A DNA stretch of 26,891 nt from JBBRLA01 sp038231615. GTDB lineage: Bacteria; Myxococcota_A; Polyangia; Palsa-1104; JAEUJZ01. Both the position numbers and the translations under genes were made by a program. The DNA is taken from positions 1 to 26,891 of the forward strand of contig JBBRLA010000021.1 of NCBI GenBank assembly GCA_038231615.1. The letters are read 5' to 3'. Shown piece by piece: positions 24,040 through 26,891 of the stretch; within the stretch, counting starts at the first letter, position 1; every line of letters starts with the position of its first letter. The notes beneath the pieces are model-generated. The model did not search any database. It saw nothing but the letters and a program-made list of their open reading frames with translations, and was not told where the DNA came from.

Positions 24040-25434
24040 TCAGCTCTCCTCGCTCTCGCCGATCTTTTCGCCGGTGCCGCGTTCCAGGGTGCGGTAGAGG
24101 GTGCGGCGGTCGATCCCGAGGATCTCGGCGGCGCGCTTCTTGTTGCCCCCCTCCAAGGTCAGGATCAGGTTGCAGTAGCGCTGCTCCAGCTCGGCCAGGG
24201 TGGGATGGTCGTCGATGATGCTCTGGGCGGTGAGCACCCGCCCCCCATCGCGCACTTCCGCTGGCAGGTCCGAGGGCAGGATGATCCCGCTCTTGCTCAG
24301 GGCCAGGGCGCGCTCGATGACGTTCTCCAGCTCCCGGACGTTCCCCGGCCAGCCGTGGCGGGAAAGGAGCACCATCGCCTCGTCGGCAATGCCGGCGTCG
24401 GGGCGCCCCTCTCGGCGGGCGTACTTGGTGAGGAAATGGTCACAGAGCAGCGGGATGTCCTCCGGGCGCTCGCGCAGGGGCGGCAGGCGGATGCTGACCA
24501 CGTTGATGCGGAAGAAGAGGTCCTCGCGAAAACGGCCCTTGGCGACATCCTCGTCGAGGTCGCGGTTGGTGGCGGCGACCACCCGCACCTCGACCCGGAT
24601 CGGTTCGCTGCCGCCGACCCGGCGGATCTCCCCTTCTTGAAGGACCCGCAGGAGCTGCGCCTGCATCTGCGGGTTCACATCGCCGATCTCGTCGAGGAAG
24701 AGGGTGCCTCCTTGCGCCTCCTCGAAAAGGCCCCGCTTGGCGCTGATGGCCCCGGTGAAGGCCCCCTTGGCGTGGCCGAAGAGTTCGGATTCGAGGAGCG
24801 TCTCGGTAAGGGCGGTGCAGTTCACCGCCACGAAGGGCCCCCCCGAGCGGGGCGAGTGGTTGTGGATGGCGCGGGCGACCAGTTCCTTGCCGGTGCCGGA
24901 TTCGCCGATGACCAGCACGGTGGACATGGAGGCGGCGACGCGGGCCACCATCTTGTACACATCCAGCATCGCCAGGGAGCGCCCGACGATGTCCCGCAGC
25001 CGGCCGCGGTCCTCGCGCTTCAGGGCCCGGTTCTCCTCCATCAGGCGCTGGCGCTCCAGGGCCCGGCCGACGGTCAGGATGAGTTCGCGGTTATCGAAAG
25101 GCTTGGAGATGTAGTCGTAGGCCCCGTGCTGGATGGCCTTCATGGCGGCCTCGACCTCGCCGAAGGCGGTCATCAGGATGACCGGGGTCTGCGGCTGGTG
25201 ACGCTGGAACGCGGCCAGCACCTCCATGCCATCCGGTCCATCGCCCAGGCGCACGTCGCTGACGACCACGTCGTAGGGCCGGTTGGCGGGGGTCTTGGCC
25301 GAGAGGCCGATGGCCTCCTCACCGCCCTCGGCCAGGGTGACCTCGTAGCCCTGGCTGTGGAGGATCTCGGCGACCACCTTGCGGAAGGCCTCGTCGTCCT
25401 CGACGACCAGAGCGTGGGGGGCTGGGCCCATCAT
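24040..25434 (-). CDS. NtrC-family sigma-54-dependent response regulator
   Basis: A response regulator that activates sigma-54 promoters when phosphorylated by its partner kinase; 464 residues. Seen: a receiver domain (about 8-125) with the acidic pair in VVEDDE, the phospho-acceptor Asp in VVVSDVRLGDGPDG (about residue 60) and the conserved Lys in YISKPFDN. The AAA+ domain (about 148-380) has Walker A GESGTGKE, the sigma-54-contacting loop GAFTGA, Walker B GTLFLDEIGD and the R-finger region RFREDLFFRINV. A Fis-type helix-turn-helix (about 425-460, KKRAAEILGIDRRTLYRTLE) ends the protein. All key residues are present, so it should be active. Its start overlaps the kinase stop as ATGA (25431-25434), showing translational coupling. 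Confidence 0.96.
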   Translation of the reverse strand: MMGPAPHALVVEDDEAFRKVVAEILHSQGYEVTLAEGGEEAIGLSAKTPANRPYDVVVSDVRLGDGPDGMEVLAAFQRHQPQTPVILMTAFGEVEAAMKAIQHGAYDYISKPFDNRELILTVGRALERQRLMEENRALKREDRGRLRDIVGRSLAMLDVYKMVARVAASMSTVLVIGESGTGKELVARAIHNHSPRSGGPFVAVNCTALTETLLESELFGHAKGAFTGAISAKRGLFEEAQGGTLFLDEIGDVNPQMQAQLLRVLQEGEIRRVGGSEPIRVEVRVVAATNRDLDEDVAKGRFREDLFFRINVVSIRLPPLRERPEDIPLLCDHFLTKYARREGRPDAGIADEAMVLLSRHGWPGNVRELENVIERALALSKSGIILPSDLPAEVRDGGRVLTAQSIIDDHPTLAELEQRYCNLILTLEGGNKKRAAEILGIDRRTLYRTLERGTGEKIGESEES

Positions 25435-26588
25435 GTCAACACCGGGTTATGTGGTAGCACGACGGCGAACTCGGAGCCATGGCCGGGGACGCTGCTGACC
25501 TTGATCTTGCCGCCCAGGGTGCGGGCCAGTTCGCGGCAGATGGAGAGACCCAGGCCGGTGCCCTTGCCGCGCCCCTTGGTGGTGTAAAAGGGCTCGAAAA
25601 TGCGCACCAGGTCATCGCTGGCGATGCCGGCGCCGTTGTCCTGCACTGCCACCTCGATCTCGTCGGGGGACTCCCCCTGGCGCACGGCGACGACGACCCG
25701 CCCGTCGGAACCGCGGTCCTCGGAGGCGGCGGCGGTGGCGTCCAGGGCGTTGGTCAGCAGGTTGATGAGGATCTGCCGCACCAGGCCGGGATCGGTCTGG
25801 ATCTCGATGTAGCGGGGGTCGATCTCGGTGGCGATTTGCACCCCCGGCTGGCGGGCGGACGAGCCCGAGACCCGAACGGCCTCCTCGACGACGCGGCGCA
25901 GGTCGGCGCGGACCAGAGTGGGCTTGGCGGTGCGGGTCTGGTCCAGGTAGTCGCGGATGATCTTGGAGACGCGGCCCAGTTCACCGATGGCGACCTGGAG
26001 GCGTTCCCGCAGGGCGGCGGGGACGTCCCTGGCGTAGGTGGCGAGCTGAAGGTGTCCCGAGACGGAGGCCAGGGGGGTGCCGACCTCGTGGGCCAGCTGG
26101 GCGGCGAGCTGTCCCAGGGCGGCCAGCCGCTCCTTGTCGCCCAGCTCGCGCTGGATCTGAACGAGGAGCTGGTTGAGCTGGCCGAGGGCCTCGTTCTTGT
26201 GCTGCAGGTCCCTGGTGGCGGCGGCGATGTCGTCGGCCAGGCGGCTGTTGAGGCCGCGGATCTCCTCGTCGGCCTGGGCCAGTCGATCGAGCATGGCGTT
26301 GAAGCCCCTGCCCAGGTTGCCGATCTCGTCGTTGCGGGCGGTGGCGACGCGGCGGCGCAGGTCGCCCTGTTCCACCTCGTACATGGCCAGTTCCAGGTCG
26401 GACACCGGGCGGGCCACCACGCGGTCGACGATCCAGGCGGTGGAAAGCAGCAGAAGCAAAAGGGCCATGAGGGTGGTGAAGGCGGAGATGCCGAGCTGGT
26501 CGCGCAGCACCTTGTTGTAGCGGTCGCGGGCGACGGTGACTTCCAGGACGCCCCGCTGGGGGCCGATGGGGTCCAAGGGGGTGGTCAT
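25431..26588 (-). CDS. HAMP-containing sensor histidine kinase, 5'-truncated
   Basis: The membrane kinase that phosphorylates the coupled NtrC-type regulator. Seen from the first ATG (385 residues): the end of a sensor domain, a membrane helix (about 35-56), HAMP (about 56-110) and a coiled coil. The H-box follows, LAAQLAHEVGTPL, with the phospho-acceptor His167. The N-box (NLLTNALDA), G1 (DNGAGI), F-box (FEPFYTTKGRG) and G2 (GTGLGLS) complete an intact catalytic domain. The ATG at 26588 is not natural-looking. Protein-like sequence in the same frame continues upstream (about 26589-26757: RGNEPLWRLNERG, then RWKRTVPVSLAARR) until a TAG at 26775-26777. The first membrane helix and most of the sensor are missing. 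The region further upstream belongs to a different, cytochrome-like gene, so this copy is truncated or misassembled. Confidence 0.88.
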   Translation of the reverse strand: MTTPLDPIGPQRGVLEVTVARDRYNKVLRDQLGISAFTTLMALLLLLLSTAWIVDRVVARPVSDLELAMYEVEQGDLRRRVATARNDEIGNLGRGFNAMLDRLAQADEEIRGLNSRLADDIAAATRDLQHKNEALGQLNQLLVQIQRELGDKERLAALGQLAAQLAHEVGTPLASVSGHLQLATYARDVPAALRERLQVAIGELGRVSKIIRDYLDQTRTAKPTLVRADLRRVVEEAVRVSGSSARQPGVQIATEIDPRYIEIQTDPGLVRQILINLLTNALDATAAASEDRGSDGRVVVAVRQGESPDEIEVAVQDNGAGIASDDLVRIFEPFYTTKGRGKGTGLGLSICRELARTLGGKIKVSSVPGHGSEFAVVLPHNPVLT

Positions 26589-26757
26589 GGTGAGGCAGCG
26601 CTGGGGCTGAGGCTGGCAGGCGGCGCGGTCCTCGCGGGTCTTGAACTCGCGGCTGCGCCGGGCGGCCAGGGAGACCGGGACGGTGCGCTTCCAACGGGTG
26701 GAGGGGCCGCGCTCGTTCAGCCGCCACAGGGGTTCGTTGCCCCGGTAGCTCGGCGGC

Positions 26758-26891
26758 CGGAGGCTCTCGCCAAACTACGAGGCGCTCTCTGAACGGCTCA
26801 ACGGCGCTCCCTTCCTGCTTGCGAACGATCTGGTGATCGGTAAAGGCCGTGTGACCACCATCTTGAGCCGGCCGCAGGGGCATGTGACACC
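26758..26891 (-). pseudogene. Fragment of a c-type cytochrome/TPR-like gene
   Basis: The minus strand entering from the right edge reads CHMPLRPAQDGGHTAFTDHQ and, further on, FRERLVVWREPP, in a different frame from the kinase. Family knowledge: CH(M)P followed by DGGHTxFTDHxI, and then LVAWREP, is characteristic of multihaem or TPR-linked c-type cytochromes; the CxxCH haem motif would be completed just outside the window. Similarity stops near 26758, where kinase sensor sequence begins in the other frame. The base composition is less GC-rich than that of the kinase. It is either a broken gene at a rearrangement or a contig-end chimera. The family call rests on memory of the motif, not on a search. 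Confidence 0.5.

Overview
The window comes from a high-GC, Gram-negative bacterium, most likely a member of Myxococcota or another deltaproteobacterium-like lineage. Three things point there. There is an Omp85 outer-membrane assembly protein. There is a lipoprotein that joins a short cysteine-rich module to SBBP-type beta-propeller repeats, a combination common in myxobacteria. There is also a sigma-54-dependent NtrC-type regulator. No rRNA, tRNA, CRISPR array, transposase or phage structural gene was recognised.

Layout. (1) 15-4742: a large Omp85/BamA-like protein, convergent with a seven-repeat beta-propeller lipoprotein. (2) 4956-8433: a tetR-emrB-emrA-type efflux operon with ATGA overlaps; three copies of a near-palindrome cover the tetR start codon. 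(3) 8434-9101: non-coding, with a pentanucleotide repeat and a perfect 11-bp inverted repeat. (4) 9102-11366: a three-gene cassette of unrecognised proteins. The first gene needs a -1 shift at an A7 tract to end just before the second; both later genes have strong ribosome sites. (5) 11370-11991: a 116-bp MITE-like palindrome, then a lower-GC stretch rich in inverted repeats. (6) 11992-14556: a flavin oxidoreductase, apparently circularly permuted, fused to a NapH/NosR-type membrane polyferredoxin and carrying a 33-bp tandem repeat. (7) 14498-15310: a Ku protein for end joining, overlapping the previous gene tail to tail. (8) 15469-17163: a polytopic, possibly GT-C-like, membrane protein. (9) 17114-17683: a Uma2-family protein. 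(10) 17791-19611: aerobic glycerol-3-phosphate dehydrogenase with a collagen-like insert. (11) 19686-24001: M20 peptidase, arginyl-tRNA synthetase and an MprF-N-terminus-like membrane protein in one tight operon. (12) 24040-26588: a two-component pair, response regulator and histidine kinase. At the right edge the kinase's sensor region is cut off and abuts a fragment of a c-type cytochrome in another frame.

Most genes have clear family assignments. The least explained parts are the 8434-11991 block and the permuted oxidoreductase-polyferredoxin next to it. The edge junction near 26758 is either a real rearrangement or an assembly chimera.
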